Origin: Emmonsiellopsis sp. PD_33
Lineage: Eukaryota; Ascomycota; Eurotiomycetes; Onygenales; Ajellomycetaceae
Direction of reading: 5' to 3'
DNA length: 33,032 nucleotides
NCBI GenBank assembly: GCA_032988165.1
Contig: JANTQF010000378.1
Location: 1 to 33,032 of the forward strand
Shown here: positions 1 through 13,088 of the stretch, piece after piece
How positions within the stretch are numbered: position 1 is the stretch's first letter
Layout: every line of letters starts with the position of its first letter
Program-made: the position numbers and the translations under genes
The notes under the pieces: generated by a model
Told to the model about the DNA's origin: nothing
What the model saw: only the letters and a program-made list of their open reading frames with translations
Database searches by the model: none

Positions 1-102
1 TTATAAATTGGGCCTGTATACTAGATAGTTTGAGCTAGAAAATCCTAAGTTTATACTTAGATAGGTGTCATAGTCACTGACTGCCATACACCTTAAATGA
101 AG

Positions 103-127
103 AATAATAATAATAATAATAATAATA
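103..127. repeat. (AAT)n microsatellite
   Basis: About eight AAT units lie in the leader ahead of the gag frame. Nothing else in the 1-256 leader is recognised. A primer-binding site is expected here, but I could not assign one to a tRNA. Confidence 0.85.
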
Positions 128-3100
128 CTCATCTATTTATTTCTCTATTAATATATATCTTCTAAGCATACTCAGTCAGATTTCAGCACTCATTATTGAA
201 CTCAGTCAGAAAAAGCATCAGCTCTACCACTAAAAATTAAAATCAACAGTAAGAAGATGTTCAGCTCCATCAATTCCTTATTAGACCTGTCTATACCTAG
301 TAGTACCTTGCCTTCTGAAAGTAGAATAATTTATTAGTGACTTATTATACTTATACTAGTTTTTAGATCTCTTGAAGCTCTCTCTTTTGATGGGAAAAAT
401 ATTACTTAGTTTGTCAACCAGTTCAATGCTGTGCTGAAGCTATATTATATTTCTAAGAATAAAGTCTTGATAGTACTATATAATTATTACTCTATAAAAT
501 TATAAGGCTATGTGGATCAGCTGGTGAAGGACCTGCAAACCTGAATTAAAGTTAAAACTAAATTGATGTCAGAGTTCTAGTAGAATGATACTCATTAGTA
601 AATATATAATCAGATCTATCTAAATACTCTATCTAGTTTTAAATGATTTTCTAGCTGAGATATTCTCATTTTCTACTATTAATTCCATGCTATCACTAAA
701 TCACTGATTAACTAGAATAAAATTCAGGAATCTCTTGCCTGCTAGTTATTCTTACAAGGTCTACCTGATGGGGTTCATGAGAAGGTCTTTTATAAGGCTA
801 GGTTTAATCAAAACAACCCATTAAAGTGGAAGATTTTAAAGGTTTGTGAAGCCACAGTAAAATCTCAGGAAGTCAAAGAAAAAATGATCTAAATGATCAC
901 ATCTAATCTAAGCTCTTATATAATATTATCCATTTAACTGCCTCCTACTCAGCCTATCTTCAATCTGCCCACTCTGGCTGTGCTAAGACCTTAAGTGACT
1001 CTCTCTGTACTACCTACTTCTTCTGATTCAGCTTTAAGGAATTTAAATGACAGCTTACTTGAATCTCTCATCAACTAGATGAATGTACTGTTACTGGCTA
1101 TCACAGGATTTTAATAGTAAAAGAATATATAATAGTCAGTCATAATACTATGTATCCTCATCAATTAGAAATCTATTAATTCTGCTTAAGATCTTGCAAA
1201 TATTTCCTATTATAGAATACAGTGTGGCCCTGGTAGTCCATATCAACCTAGGTCTGAAAGTATATTATAATATGATTACTCTCCTCATACTTATTAGGGC
1301 TACAATAACTTATCTCATATACTCTCTTAGTACCTCTAAATTGGCAAGCTGATTGATCAGGAAAAGATTCATTAAAATAGAATAGATAAATACTTTGACA
1401 GATATGTGATGTAGTGTAATCTAAAGATTAATATGAATTAGTATGAATCACACATTATTATTATTAAGTATATTCTTAAGTAAAGATTCATACCTTTCAT
1501 CATCTTATTAGTAGTAAAGCTCTATAATAATAGTAGCATTCTTATTTCCTCTAATAGTAATTTATTATCTGTAGTCAATTTTATCAGCATATATAATATC
1601 AGGTTCAAAAGTGGTGCAGAAGAAGGCAACTCAGACAGTAAAGCAAAAAAAATTACTAGTATAATAGTTACTTAAATTATTATAAAAAATAATAAGGATA
1701 AAGGATCAGCTGCTGAGAAGAATTAATTCACACTCTCTAGCTGAATTGAAAAGGAGAAAACTCTATCTTTTACCTACTCTTAAAGGGCCAGCTGCTATTT
1801 AGATAGCTTCTAAAAATTAATTTTATTTATTGAGAATATTATCTTACCTTCATCTAATCCTAATGATTTATAAATTCTTTATAATAGTTAGTTGCAAGAA
1901 GAGACATCAACTCAGCTAATTAATAAAGTTATATCTGACATTGAGATAGCTGAAGTGCCTGAAATTTAGAAGAAAATCATTCTTTACTATCCTAGAAAAT
2001 TTAAAGGGTTAAAACTATCTACTAAAATGAGAGACAAGAAGAACTGTGTCACTATAACTCAGACAGTCTTTAAGAAAATCATATGTTAAGAGATCACTGA
2101 AATTTAGCTTAAAAATATTATAGCCTACTCTGCCTAGCTACAGTAAACATTCTTTCAGAATCTTCTAGCTAAAGTTCAATAACATATAATTAAGAAAGAA
2201 TCTACTAGAGTCTTTTTTATTCAGCCCTCTCATTATGTCTCAGAATATGATCTCCAATGGAATCTGATATTCATTAGCCATATCAAGTTTTCTATAGGTA
2301 TTAGAAAAAAGCAGACTGAGGCTATATTTAATGATAAGATAGAAATCAACTACATGATGAAGAGTATTATTTTGAGCCTTAATCTGATCATTCAGAAAGA
2401 TACTCTCAAGTTAATTCTTAGTGCTAGTAGCTAATATAATAGTATTATTAGAATCTATAAGAATGTTTTAATTTATATTAGATCTATAACTGTATCTTAA
2501 ATCTTCTTCATTCTAGAGTGTGAATCTTATAAGTGCATTCTAAACTATTTCTATGAAAATATGACTCAGTTAGTATAATAAATAGATAATGTAGGTAGTG
2601 TTACTATCACCATTTTTAATCTAGATGATGAAATCAATCAAATCTCCTTTCTCAGCTATTCTCCAAAGAATTATAGTGATAGGCAGCTGAATGATCTTTA
2701 TAGCAAGCATTAATCTTTAAACTAGAAGTACTAAGTCCAACTGATCTTTATAATGATAGTAATAAGTAAAGAGATGAAGTTAGAGTCAGCTATATTAGTA
2801 TGATAGATAATAGAGTAGAAATTCTACTATATAAAAGTAATGAGAGAGAATTCAGCTAATTATAATTTTCCAATCTGGGGCCAATAAATGCCTTCAGCCA
2901 ATCAGAGATTATTATTTACTTGTCTTAGAAATCTCTACTATATATTTCTATCATTCTGTAATAGCACTTTCAGCTATTCTTACATGCTATATTTTCTTTC
3001 TTACAGTACTCTATCTCTGAAATTTATTAAGTTTATAGCATTTAACTGCACAACCTTCTTCTCTATAATTCCACTGAGCCTTCTCCTTAATTTTATCACC

Positions 3101-3489
3101 TGATTGTTGCCACACTGTACAAGTAAAAAATAGATAAGATTTAGCCCCTTAATATGCTAGTAATAGATGAAGGAACTTCTAATAGAATAAATTGATAGAG
3201 GAAAATCTATTAGAAATGATATCAAGATAATATTAAACTTATAATTTATAAAGAATCTACCTTTATCTTATAATCATCTAATTATGCCTTATTTCTCAGA
3301 TTGCCTGTGCAGCTCTCACCTCATATCTGATAGGATAGAAAAGCTTTAAATTGAATCAATTTTAATGCCCTAGAAGTGTGAGCTACTAATTGAGATCTTA
3401 CTCAGGCAGGAGAAGGTATTAATATGAAGCTTTAATAATTGTGAAAAACTAATAGAAGAGGTCTCTCTACTGATTAGAATTCATACTGT

Positions 3490-4250
3490 TAAGTATGAAG
3501 TATAATAGGTTTCTAGGTTTCTTATTCCTTAAAAATTACTACTGATGATTATAGAAATACTTTACAAGTAAGTTAATTCTAGTATCTTTAAATACTATTA
3601 TGATCTATATCAGAATAAGTGATTCCTCATTAAAAAGAAGAAGTCTGGGAAATACTGAATCATTAATACCTATATGAATATAAATATCATTACAGTTTAA
3701 AATACCTATATCCCTCTCAGTGCAGATGCTTTTGTAAAAGATTTCACTGAGCAAGTTATTATCAGCATGATGAATTTCTTTTCCAGATATAATTAGATTA
3801 CCCTATATGAGAACAGTTATGATATGATAGTTTTTCAAACCCTGATTAGCCTGCTTCATCAGATAACATTACTATAGAGTGCTATAAATTCTATAGCTGT
3901 GTTTTACTAAGTTATAGCTTATATTCTTCATTCAAATATTTCCTTCCAGACAGATAATTTCATGGATAATATTAGTATAAAAGATCCATAATCTTAATAT
4001 AATAATAAAGAAGTTATACTAAGAATTTACTAATTTATTTTGAAGTATCTTCAGAATCTAAATTAGATTCTAATCAGTATTGAGCTCTCAAACATATGTA
4101 TTCAAGTTGCAAAATCTAAGTTCAGCTACTCTGACATGATTCTTATTAAATATATTATTAATGCTAATAAATGCCACTCTGAGGCCATCAAAATTATTAA
4201 AATCATTGAATGGTCTAAACCAACTGAGATCTCTGAAGCTTATATCTTTA
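3490..4250 (+). pseudogene. Reverse transcriptase domain remnant
   Basis: Within the gag-pol frame, a fingers-like FLIKKKKSGKY segment (about 3623-3655) is followed by a run resembling the gypsy RT core. The expected F-x-D-D active-site box reads F-M-D-N at 3959-3970. The second aspartate codon has become AAT, a G-to-A change of the kind seen throughout the block, and a stop codon follows soon after. The enzyme would be inactive even without the stops. Confidence 0.7.
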
Positions 4251-4349
4251 TTAGTATTTATATGTATTATTACATCTGAATTCTAAACTTTACTCTCATT
4301 TTCAATCTAATCTATTTATTATTCAAGAAAAATACCTTCTTCATCTGAG

Positions 4350-4850
4350 GATCTAAGCAATTAAATGCTATGTTGATTTTAAAGATAGCATTAATGATTA
4401 CTCCTACTCTACATTACATTAATTATTCTGAAGATACTAAGGATATTATGATTGCAACTAATATTAGTAAATATAGTTGGAGAGAAACACTAAGCTAGCA
4501 AGATGTTAGAAATAGGAAGCTTCATTTCTATTAATATAAGAGTGGAATTTAGAGCCCAGCAGAAGCAAAGTATGATACAGGAAAATAAGAATGCTAAGTT
4601 ATTCTTAAAATATTAAAGAAATGCTAATATTATCTATATAATATTCACTTCATTCTGAAAATTAATATAAAAACCTTGATTGCTTAGCTCAACTAGATGG
4701 TTACTAATCTTCTTAGCACTCTAATAACTAACTAGCTTATCTGAATTTAAATGTTCAATTTTGATATTCATCATATTTCTAGTTGAATTCATAGTGCTGC
4801 TAATGGCCTTTCTCAATAACTATCTACTAATAGTAAGGTATCTGAGGATT
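4350..4850 (+). pseudogene. RNase H domain remnant
   Basis: The gypsy RNase H signature is easy to read despite stops: a residual T-N-I-S-K-Y-S-W run, then a Y-K-S-G stretch and SPAEAKYDTGK at about 4530-4585. A segment resembling the usual 'tether' that ends in an H-x-A-A/D-G-L-S motif follows (ANGLSQ near 4800). Its position directly after RT and before integrase fixes the family as Ty3/gypsy rather than Ty1/copia. Confidence 0.75.
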
Positions 4851-5019
4851 AAAATATTAATGAGTTTATTAAAGTAGAGCTTAATTATATTAGTATGATA
4901 TCTACTACTATTTCTAATTTTAATACTCTTAATGATGCTAATGATGAAGAATCTTATATTCTTTCATCTTTCTATTCTAATTGTAGTGAATCAATCATTA
5001 GATATCTCACTATCTTGAA

Positions 5020-6250
5020 GTGGCTTACTAATATTTCTTGCAAGGTTTTCCCAAAATGGTGCAAGCATGCACTGAACTATATGATGCATAAGTAACATCT
5101 ATTTTACTAGTTAAGTAAAAAGATTTCACTGAGGTACATGGTAGATGATTCAGATGAGCAGAAGGAAATCATTACTTAAATATATGATAAGTTAGACTAT
5201 AAAGGCTATGAAGTAATCAATTATAAGGTCTCTTAGTGATATTAGTGGGAAGGCCTGTTCAGCAAGATCAAGACATATTACAAGAAATACTATGAGTATT
5301 AGTTTTGAGAAAGTAACTACCTTAAAGAGCTACTATATCTGACTCACCACAACTATTTATAAGATAAGTAGTGTATTGATGTCATCAAATTTCTAAAGAA
5401 CTGAGGCAAATTATGTGCAGTTATTACTTGAAATGATCTCACTGGCTGGATTAAAGATTAGCCTCTTACTCATGTAAAAGTAGAATATGTAGCCCAGTTC
5501 ATTTATAAAGATATCATATACTAATATGGATATTTCTGAGAAATAGTGTGTGATGACAAGCTAGAGAATCAGAAGTAAACCAGGATTCTTACTATTAAAT
5601 ATCATGTCAGATAGATAATGATTTTATCATATAATATGAAAGTAAATAGCATGGTTGAATATAGCTACTACCCTATTTTAGATGTGCTGGTGAAGCTCAC
5701 TGTAGATGAGAGAAATTAGATTAATTATTTTTACTCAGCACTATAAGTAGATTATGTCTTTATTTAATAATTAATAGGGGAGATGCCATTCTACCTGTAA
5801 TATAATTATAATGCTATCCTTCCTGTTGAGCTTGAAGTTCTAATATAGCAGACACTTTCATGGCACACTATTTACTCTTACACTAACTTGATATACATGT
5901 GGATTTAATAGTTGAAGAGAAGAGATGAGGATCTGGAAGAGGTAGCTTTTCACCTACAGTATATGTGAGAAAAGAATTAAGATTTATTCAATGAGATTAA
6001 GTAATTAGTATGTAATTTAGTTTAGATGGAAGATCTCATCCTTCTATATGATATTAAAATAGAAATATTCTATTTCATTAAACTTAACTTCTAATGATTG
6101 AGTCTATATTATATGTAAGAGGTAAATTATAAGAAAAAAACCTACTATTTTAAGGAGCTGAATGGCATATCATTCTGCAACACAACTACAGGTAACTAGA
6201 TAAAGAAATTTTATCTTTATGATGATTAAATGCCAGTAATGTTGGATGAT
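5020..6250 (+). pseudogene. Integrase domain remnant
   Basis: The N-terminal zinc-binding region (about 5170-5320) is recognisable, but its His and Cys positions have largely become Tyr (DYKGYE, then YYKKYYEYQ). The catalytic core keeps Asp at 5378-5380 (IDVIKF), Asp at 5552-5554 (VCDD) and Glu at 5657-5659 (MVE). The last two are about 35 codons apart, as in retroviral-type integrases. A C-terminal stretch near 6090-6200 (TYYFKELNGISF) matches the GPY/F-containing tail of gypsy integrases. Stops interrupt it throughout. Confidence 0.75.
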
Positions 6251-6316
6251 ATAGATCCAGTAGAAGATAGTAGTAAGAAGAAAGAGAAGATAAGTAAGAG
6301 AGAGAATACTTTATAG

Positions 6317-6763
6317 TCTCTAATTTCTTATAATAAAAGTTTTACAGTTATTATCTGACTACTATATTCATTTCCTTCTTTCATTTATTTTCTTTATTTT
6401 CTTTGTTTAGCTATATCCACTTATCAGTTTATTTCCTTTATTAGCTATCTCTTTATAGTTTAAATGCCAGTATGAGTAATATATTAGAATTCAGATGCAT
6501 CTTTACACTTCTTTGCAGTTTTCTTTATTTCTTTTATTTTATAACTATCAAGATGATAGTATGCCTTTCTTATTCTCTTATTTTACTAACTATAGCTATC
6601 TTTACATCTTATATTTAAAAAACTATAAGAACACATTCTGCTCTATATTCTCCTTCACTTCTCTCTCATCATCATCACAGATATCTTAGTCTTATCTTTA
6701 AATTAACTTATATAACTTATGATAATATTATATCTATAATTTCTCTCACTATCTTTCTATAAA
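6317..6763. other. Pyrimidine-rich spacer after pol
   Basis: T- and C-rich sequence with no long frame lies between the end of the pol frame and the next long degenerate frame. It resembles the second spacer at 9476-11010. It could have held a promoter or splice acceptor for a downstream message; no motif decides this. Confidence 0.5.
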
Positions 6764-9475
6764 ATGTTGAACTACCAAAATCTGCATGCTCTGACTCTAA
6801 AGCCTACTAATTTCCTCATCTTGATTGAATATAGGAGGTATAAGTTTGTAATCATCAGAAAGATTCAGAAGTATATTAATATCCTTAATAAGTACCCACA
6901 TTCATATTATAAGATTCAGTGTGAAATTGCTGATCTGATTATAAGCAGATATAAGAATAAAGAGAATGAGATAATTATATATTTTAAGTAGATGAAGAAA
7001 GATAGAGCCTAATAAATAGTAGTATCTAAAGCTGACTTTCATCATCAGACTGTGAAGATTAATTGTGTGGTTGAAGTAGTTAAAATTTATTGAGATCACT
7101 CTGGAGAAAAATATAAAACTTATATAAAGTACTGAGGAAAATCTATTATCAATAAATTCTAACTCATATTAAAGAAGGAGAAATAACATTAATATACATT
7201 AAATATAAGAAATTACAACTATCTATTTACAGTGAGAAGAATTAATCAGGTGATGTGAATTCAGCTATCTCAAAACTCTATAAAAGATAAAAAGCTTCAT
7301 AAAGAACTAATGCTTGCTAATTTTGATCTGACCTCTAGACCAGATTTTATTAACTCTAAGTTAAATATAGAAGTCATTCATACTATTAGACTTCATATTG
7401 ATTTTAGGGGAATTCTTATAGTAGGTATCCTACTAGCTTTTTCTATACCTACTGACTCTTATCTGCTAATTTTCTTATCTTCATCCTCTCAAAATGTTCA
7501 GCCTTAGCCCCCTCCAATTTTACTATATAATTCTTATATAATTAGCTAAACACTTCTACCTTCTCCTTATCCTCCTCAGGATAATCACTACTATTCTAAA
7601 TTAATTCCTATATCTTCTTCTACTTTCTTACCTGATACTTCTTGAAACCCTGGCCCTGTTTTGCCTGCTTCTTATCTATAATATGTCTCTAGCTAATTAG
7701 TTTCATTAATAGCTATCTTTCTGTCCAATGTCAGCCTCTCCTGTTTTACTGGCCTATTACCAGAAGAAATAGTGAAGCTTAAGAATCAAAATACTAATAA
7801 GAAGAATTCTAAAGTTACTAAAGCTATTAAAAAACATTAGGAGACTAATCATTATAGATGTATATATTATTAAAATGTCAAGCCAACCTTAAAAGCTTAA
7901 CTTAATAATGTGAAGGAGCTGAATGATAGTCAGCTCATCAAGCTTCTAAACTAGTTTATAAAACTATCATCTTTTTTTCCTTTATGCTACTATCATACCA
8001 TCAATCTTGGAGGAAAAATTAGTTTGCTAACTCAGAATCTGAACCAGGTAATCTTAATATATAGACTTAAAGCTATTATTAATAGCTGCAGAAATTTTGA
8101 TTAGATCCACACTGCTAATAATACTTTTCATTATTTTTGTAAAGAGTGTTACTCTGCCTACCCAGAGGATCTTCTTTAGATATATCACATAAAATATGCT
8201 ACTCTCTCTTTTATTACTCCATCAAACTGGGTAAGTATGTTGAAGAATCTCAGTCTGAAAAATATAAATATAGATCTTGCACTAAATGACTGGAATGTAG
8301 ATAGCTCTTTATCTCTTCTGATTTTCTTTTAGCTTTAAATAGAGATAGCTGTGGGAAATGTGCTCACTGCATATAATATACTTAAAAAGATGATAGTATA
8401 TAAATAGGATATATACTCATTTCATTAGTAAAAGAATCAGAAGTCACTAAGATATCTCTATATGATACTTTATAGAATCATCTAGTAGATAATTTACTAG
8501 AACCTGATTTACTATGCCTAGTATGTTACTCTTCATTTAGATCATCAGATATAGCTTATCTTCTACCTCTATTACATTAAGTTCATCAGAAAGGAAGATA
8601 GTATGTTTTTCTAGTATATTAATATTAACATTTAGTATCTTACTGAGGAAAATCATGATGCAAATATGATCCAAGAATCTATTAGTATGATAAATAAAGA
8701 TTATGTGAACTGTATGACTGTGATCTCTGGCATGCATTATTATATCTCTAAGTGGAATCACTAACTTTATGGAAGGAGTTTTCTAGATGATAGAATCATT
8801 CCAAATGTCTTCCTATAGATGCTAATTAATTAAGATTTATAGAATTTTAAGATCAGCTGAAAGATTATTTCTTATTAATAAGAAAATATATAAATCATTA
8901 TACTATATATTCTCTATAAAAGTATGAGCTCAGCTACAATTAAATAGAGAATAATGCTTTCTTAATTCATTGAGATCTAGAAAGATAGTAAGTCTTTAGA
9001 GATTCCAAAGAGTAATATATAGAAGTAGCTCTTACAGGCAAATTAAGACCTCATATATAGATTTATAATACTTTCTGATCTACCTATTCTATATGATAGC
9101 ATTCCTTATCATTTTCCTACTACTATAGCTGTGACAGGTCTTGATGCACTTTCTGAAGCTTTGATTAGATATCAGTAATAAGATGACCCTCTAATTCAGA
9201 GAGAGTAATAAATTCTTTTTAACCTGATGTCTGATTAGCCAGCTAAGAATTATATTCTAATCTAACATAAGAGAGTTATAAGAGCTGCAGTTCATACTTT
9301 TACAACTATAATAGATGCTGAGAAATAACTGTTTAGCAAGTAGAGTTTTTTTTACTATTATTATAATAATATTCCTCTTAATTCTATTATTAGTGACTGT
9401 ATAGCTGCAGAAGGAGATGCCATCAGAATCTCAGTTTATAATTGTAAGGAGATAGATATTAGCTAGTTAATTTAA
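6764..9475 (+). pseudogene. Second long degenerate frame, accessory ORF A
   Basis: Starting at an ATG at 6764, the same frame can be followed for about 900 codons. I checked frame register at 6764, 7310, 8111, 8642, 9230 and 9461. It is interrupted only by stops of the mutated type. I do not recognise a family. Visible features are a basic Lys/Ile-rich start, a Pro/Ser-rich stretch (about 7480-7720), and a later part with Cys pairs. The pairs include CIYY near 7858, where a CxxC is plausible, and FCKECYSAYPE at about 8135-8167. It lies downstream of pol on the same strand and shares its CpG-free composition. It may be an accessory gene of the element, a captured host gene, or part of a nested element. 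Confidence 0.5.
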
Positions 9476-11010
9476 TTAATCATAATTTTCTGTCTCAGAA
9501 CTGAGAAATATTTCAGCTAATTATAACCTATTATTCTGCTGTAGTTACTACTCTTACTGCTACTAGTATATATTTATTTTTCTTATCATATTATTTATTT
9601 TACTTCATTTATAGTTTTTATTTCCTTCATATCTCTTTTATTTTTCTTTTATTTTCTACACCTAGTATGCTACTACTCTATACTTATTTTCTTTACTATA
9701 TTTATTTTACTTTCTATACTCACTTATTTATATATATCTTACTCTGCATCTTCTACTGCTGACTTTTACCTATCATATTTTCTTTCTCTCTACTCTTTAT
9801 TTTTCCTTATATTTCTTTCATCTTCATTTTTCATATTACTCACCTCAATCTTCATTTACTGTCTGTCACTAATTACTCTGTTTTTTCTTACAGTGAGACT
9901 GTGGATCTCATCATATATAAGATTATTAGTATAAAGCTATATATATATGAGCTGCCCTACTTATATAAGGCATGCTCTTTCTTTATTACTAATCTATTCA
10001 TTTATTTCTTTAGATCTTACTTTTACTCAGTAATTTACATGCTCTAGAGCTGCACTCTACTCTCCCTTCATTCAGAAATTTCTCATTGATTCTATTTCAG
10101 CTTCATTTTTATCTCTAGCCATGGAGGCTACTACCCTACAATTCTATAGTTCAAGCTGTTGATGAACTGTTCTATCTAGACCTTTATCTAAAAATACTAG
10201 CTGTATTTACTATAGCTAAGAAAGAGCTTTATTATTACTAACTTGCACATTCATCTCTAAGCTATCTTTCTGTCTCAATATAGCCCCTTTCTTGCAAATA
10301 GATGATCTAATACTCAGTGCATGGCTACTCACTGGCTGACTTTAGAACTACATAGTGAGATTAATTTTAAAATAATGTATTCAGAGCTGCTACTCTCACT
10401 GCAGAGCTAGTTGATTTTAGAACAATATATTCAGATCTACTACTTTTACTGTGAAACTAAGTTATTCTTTTATTTACTAGATTAGTAAATCAGAAGGAAG
10501 GGAGATATGTGGTGAGAATCTACTGTTAGATTGAATTAATTTTTTATCAAGATTTTTGCCATTAAATGCAGTCATGAAGATAGATATTTCCTTTTATTAT
10601 AAGACTTTATTTATTTATTTATAGCTATCTTATACTTATATATGCTTCTTTAAGATAGATCTTTTGTTTCTTTTGTATGTTACCTTATCATTTTATTACT
10701 ATATTATTTTATACTATAAATTGCTAATACATTCCTCTACTTTGATATTAATGTTAATTCTTTTCTTATGTTTGCTACTATTCTATTTAGTGCCATCTAA
10801 TGTGCACACCCTATTCCTGCTTCACTATAACAAATTTATCAATAACACTTTACTTAATAAAAAACATATAAACTCTCTAACTGACTTCTATTAGTCTGTA
10901 TAATCTCTACTAACTCCCAATATCTCCACAGTGATTCAGAAGATTACATGTAAAACATCTAGTCTATCTATTTATTTACTAGTAAACATTATGAAATCTC
11001 TAATAATATA
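9476..11010. other. AT/pyrimidine-rich spacer inside the element
   Basis: Long T/C-rich tracts with no persistent frame. A short open frame at 10664-10894 is hydrophobic and T-rich, and is best explained by composition. No LTR, polypurine tract or terminal inverted repeat was seen here that would mark a nested element. Confidence 0.45.
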
Positions 11011-12933
11011 ATGCCCTTCAAGTACTTATAGTTAGCACTAACTAATAATCCTTTTATCCCTACTTGTATATTAAAGAAATAGTGTAAAACATCCACTCTA
11101 ATCACAGATCAGTTTAGCATAAAAGGGAAGAGAAAGATGGCAGCTCAGCAAGCTGAAAATAATAAAGCTATTGAAAACATTAAGGTAATAAGTTATATAG
11201 AAAAGTATACTATGAAGTTTATCATTAAGATGCATAAATACACTTTACCTCTAGAGGTAATCTCCACTGAATCTATAAGCATACTCAAAAAAGTTATTAA
11301 TAGTATGAACAGGTAAGCTGTAAATTAAGACCTACATGATAATTATCATATCTTCAAAGTGTAAGAGTAATTATAGAAATAAACTGATAAGAAGTACAAG
11401 AAGAAGATCTTATAAATTACAGGTAATACTCTGTGATACTTACTGCTTAAGATATACCTTAATTTAGAGAATAAATATAACTTTGAGGGACTATTATCTA
11501 ATATACTATCAGTAAAGAATAAGGTGGAAGTGAGAAAGCTCAAAATTGAGATGACTGTTAATGAGATGAAGTTAAAGATAACTATAAATTATAATATAGA
11601 AGATACTATAGAGATTTATAATTATAATGAATTTATATACTTACATCTCACTGTAAAGAATCTAGGTTATAAGTATTATGACTCACTGGGATATTATCTT
11701 TAGGAAAACCAGGTACACTTTAACCTGACATATGCCATCAAGAATAACTGTGATGCCACTGCCAAGCAAGTTTAGAGCTAATAGAATATAGATAAGATTA
11801 TAGTGGAGAATATGTACTACATCTGACTCTATAATTAGTAAGTAAAAACTTATAACTGGGAAATTAATCTTTTAATTACTAAATAGTATAAAAAGAATAC
11901 CACCATATTCCCCCCTGATATAATTAAAGACCAAGTCAATAAGGCTGTAAATAATCTATAGGAATAAAACAAAAAAAAGCATATTAATCAGACTAAATTA
12001 TATAATATTGATTATCTCTTAGCCAGTATAATTAGAAGTTATTATATTAGTTAAGTAGATGTAGAGATTCTGCAGTGCTTTCATAAAGAATAGAAATAGA
12101 TAGATAGCTTAGTAGATATAATAAATGATAGCTTCCTTAGTAAATAAACTGAGGAGAATAACTCTAATAGTAATGTGTTTATAAAGTAACTCACTGCAAG
12201 CCTCATTCACACAGCTGATATTGCCCCTACTGTAGCTACTATTATAATCATACTATCTCATACTGTAAGTGTTAGTACTCAGCAGCTAGATCTACCTATA
12301 AATCTTTAAGTAATCAAACATATTATGACCCTCTACAATATAGGTAAAGAAGATACTCTTGAAGAAGTTAATCAGCTTCATACTATAAAAATATTCTACA
12401 TCAAAATATATACACTGCCTGCTAATAAATTGCACCAGGCCATCAACAAGATCCAAGCTTAAGCTCTTGTCAAGGAAAAAGCTTGATATAACACTATAAA
12501 GAATAAAGCTATCTATTTTATAATGATATTATATAATCTAGAGGAATGAGAAGCTTAACAGATTACTCAGTAATATTATTATATAGAGATTATATATGCT
12601 ATCATGCTTAATAAAAGTGCATAGAAGATTAATAAGAATATTAATATTATTATATAGATTAATAATTAAGATGCCATTAAGTTTGCTGATAGTATATACT
12701 AAGAAGAGATAATCAAATAAGTTATATATTTATAGAATCTTCACTGTGAGAAGGTAGAAAGTACAGTTAATTTATAAATAAATAAAGATGTTATCTATTA
12801 GATTATGCTTGAAATGTTATAGGCTGAACTGAAGAGTGTGCTGAATAAATTAAATATAGAGATAAATATAGAGTAAATAAATGAGTCTGTTTATCAAGTT
12901 AGATGTAAAGATGAATGTTAGATAGATAAATAA
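11011..12933 (+). pseudogene. Third long degenerate frame, accessory ORF B
   Basis: From an ATG at 11011 one frame persists for about 640 codons. Register was checked at 11011, 11137, 12361 and 12841. It differs from the frame used by gag-pol and ORF A. The predicted product is Lys/Asn/Ile-rich, partly because of mutation, with no membrane segment and no domain I recognise. A clean 20-codon stretch begins near 11137 (MAAQQAENNKAIE). It ends about 150 bp before the polypurine tract, where env-like or accessory genes of some LTR elements sit. It does not look like an envelope protein, because no signal peptide or anchor is visible. Confidence 0.45.
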
Positions 12934-13079
12934 ATAATTTTATTTATTCTACTAATATATTTTCTTTTCTTTCTCTCTTTATACTGAAATGTTCTTTATG
13001 TTCTCTACTAAAATATCCTTTATTTTTACTCTGTTAAGTTAGCATGGAATTATTATAATGAGGACATTGTATGCTTTTT

Positions 13080-13088
13080 AAAAGGGGG
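13080..13088 (+). promoter_or_regulatory. Polypurine tract (plus-strand primer site)
   Basis: AAAAGGGGG sits directly before a sequence starting TAATTATTACA. This is the expected layout of a PPT next to a 3' LTR and supports the + orientation of the element. Confidence 0.6.

Larger units (their letters stand above)
257..6316 (+). pseudogene. Degenerate gag-pol frame of a gypsy retroelement
   Basis: One reading frame (codons starting at positions that leave remainder 2 when divided by 3) can be followed from an ATG at 257 to a TAG at 6314-6316, about 2,020 codons. Gag-like, protease, RT, RNase H and integrase segments all lie in it, so the ancestral element probably made one fused Gag-Pol with no frameshift. 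The many stops are mostly TAG and TAA at places where CAG, CAA or TGG would be expected, which fits C-to-T mutation on both strands. The first part (about 386-1650) has a gag-like helical character with a FDGKNI start. About 2150-2700 resembles a retropepsin region, but I cannot point to an intact D-T/S-G. The frame is non-functional. Confidence 0.7.
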
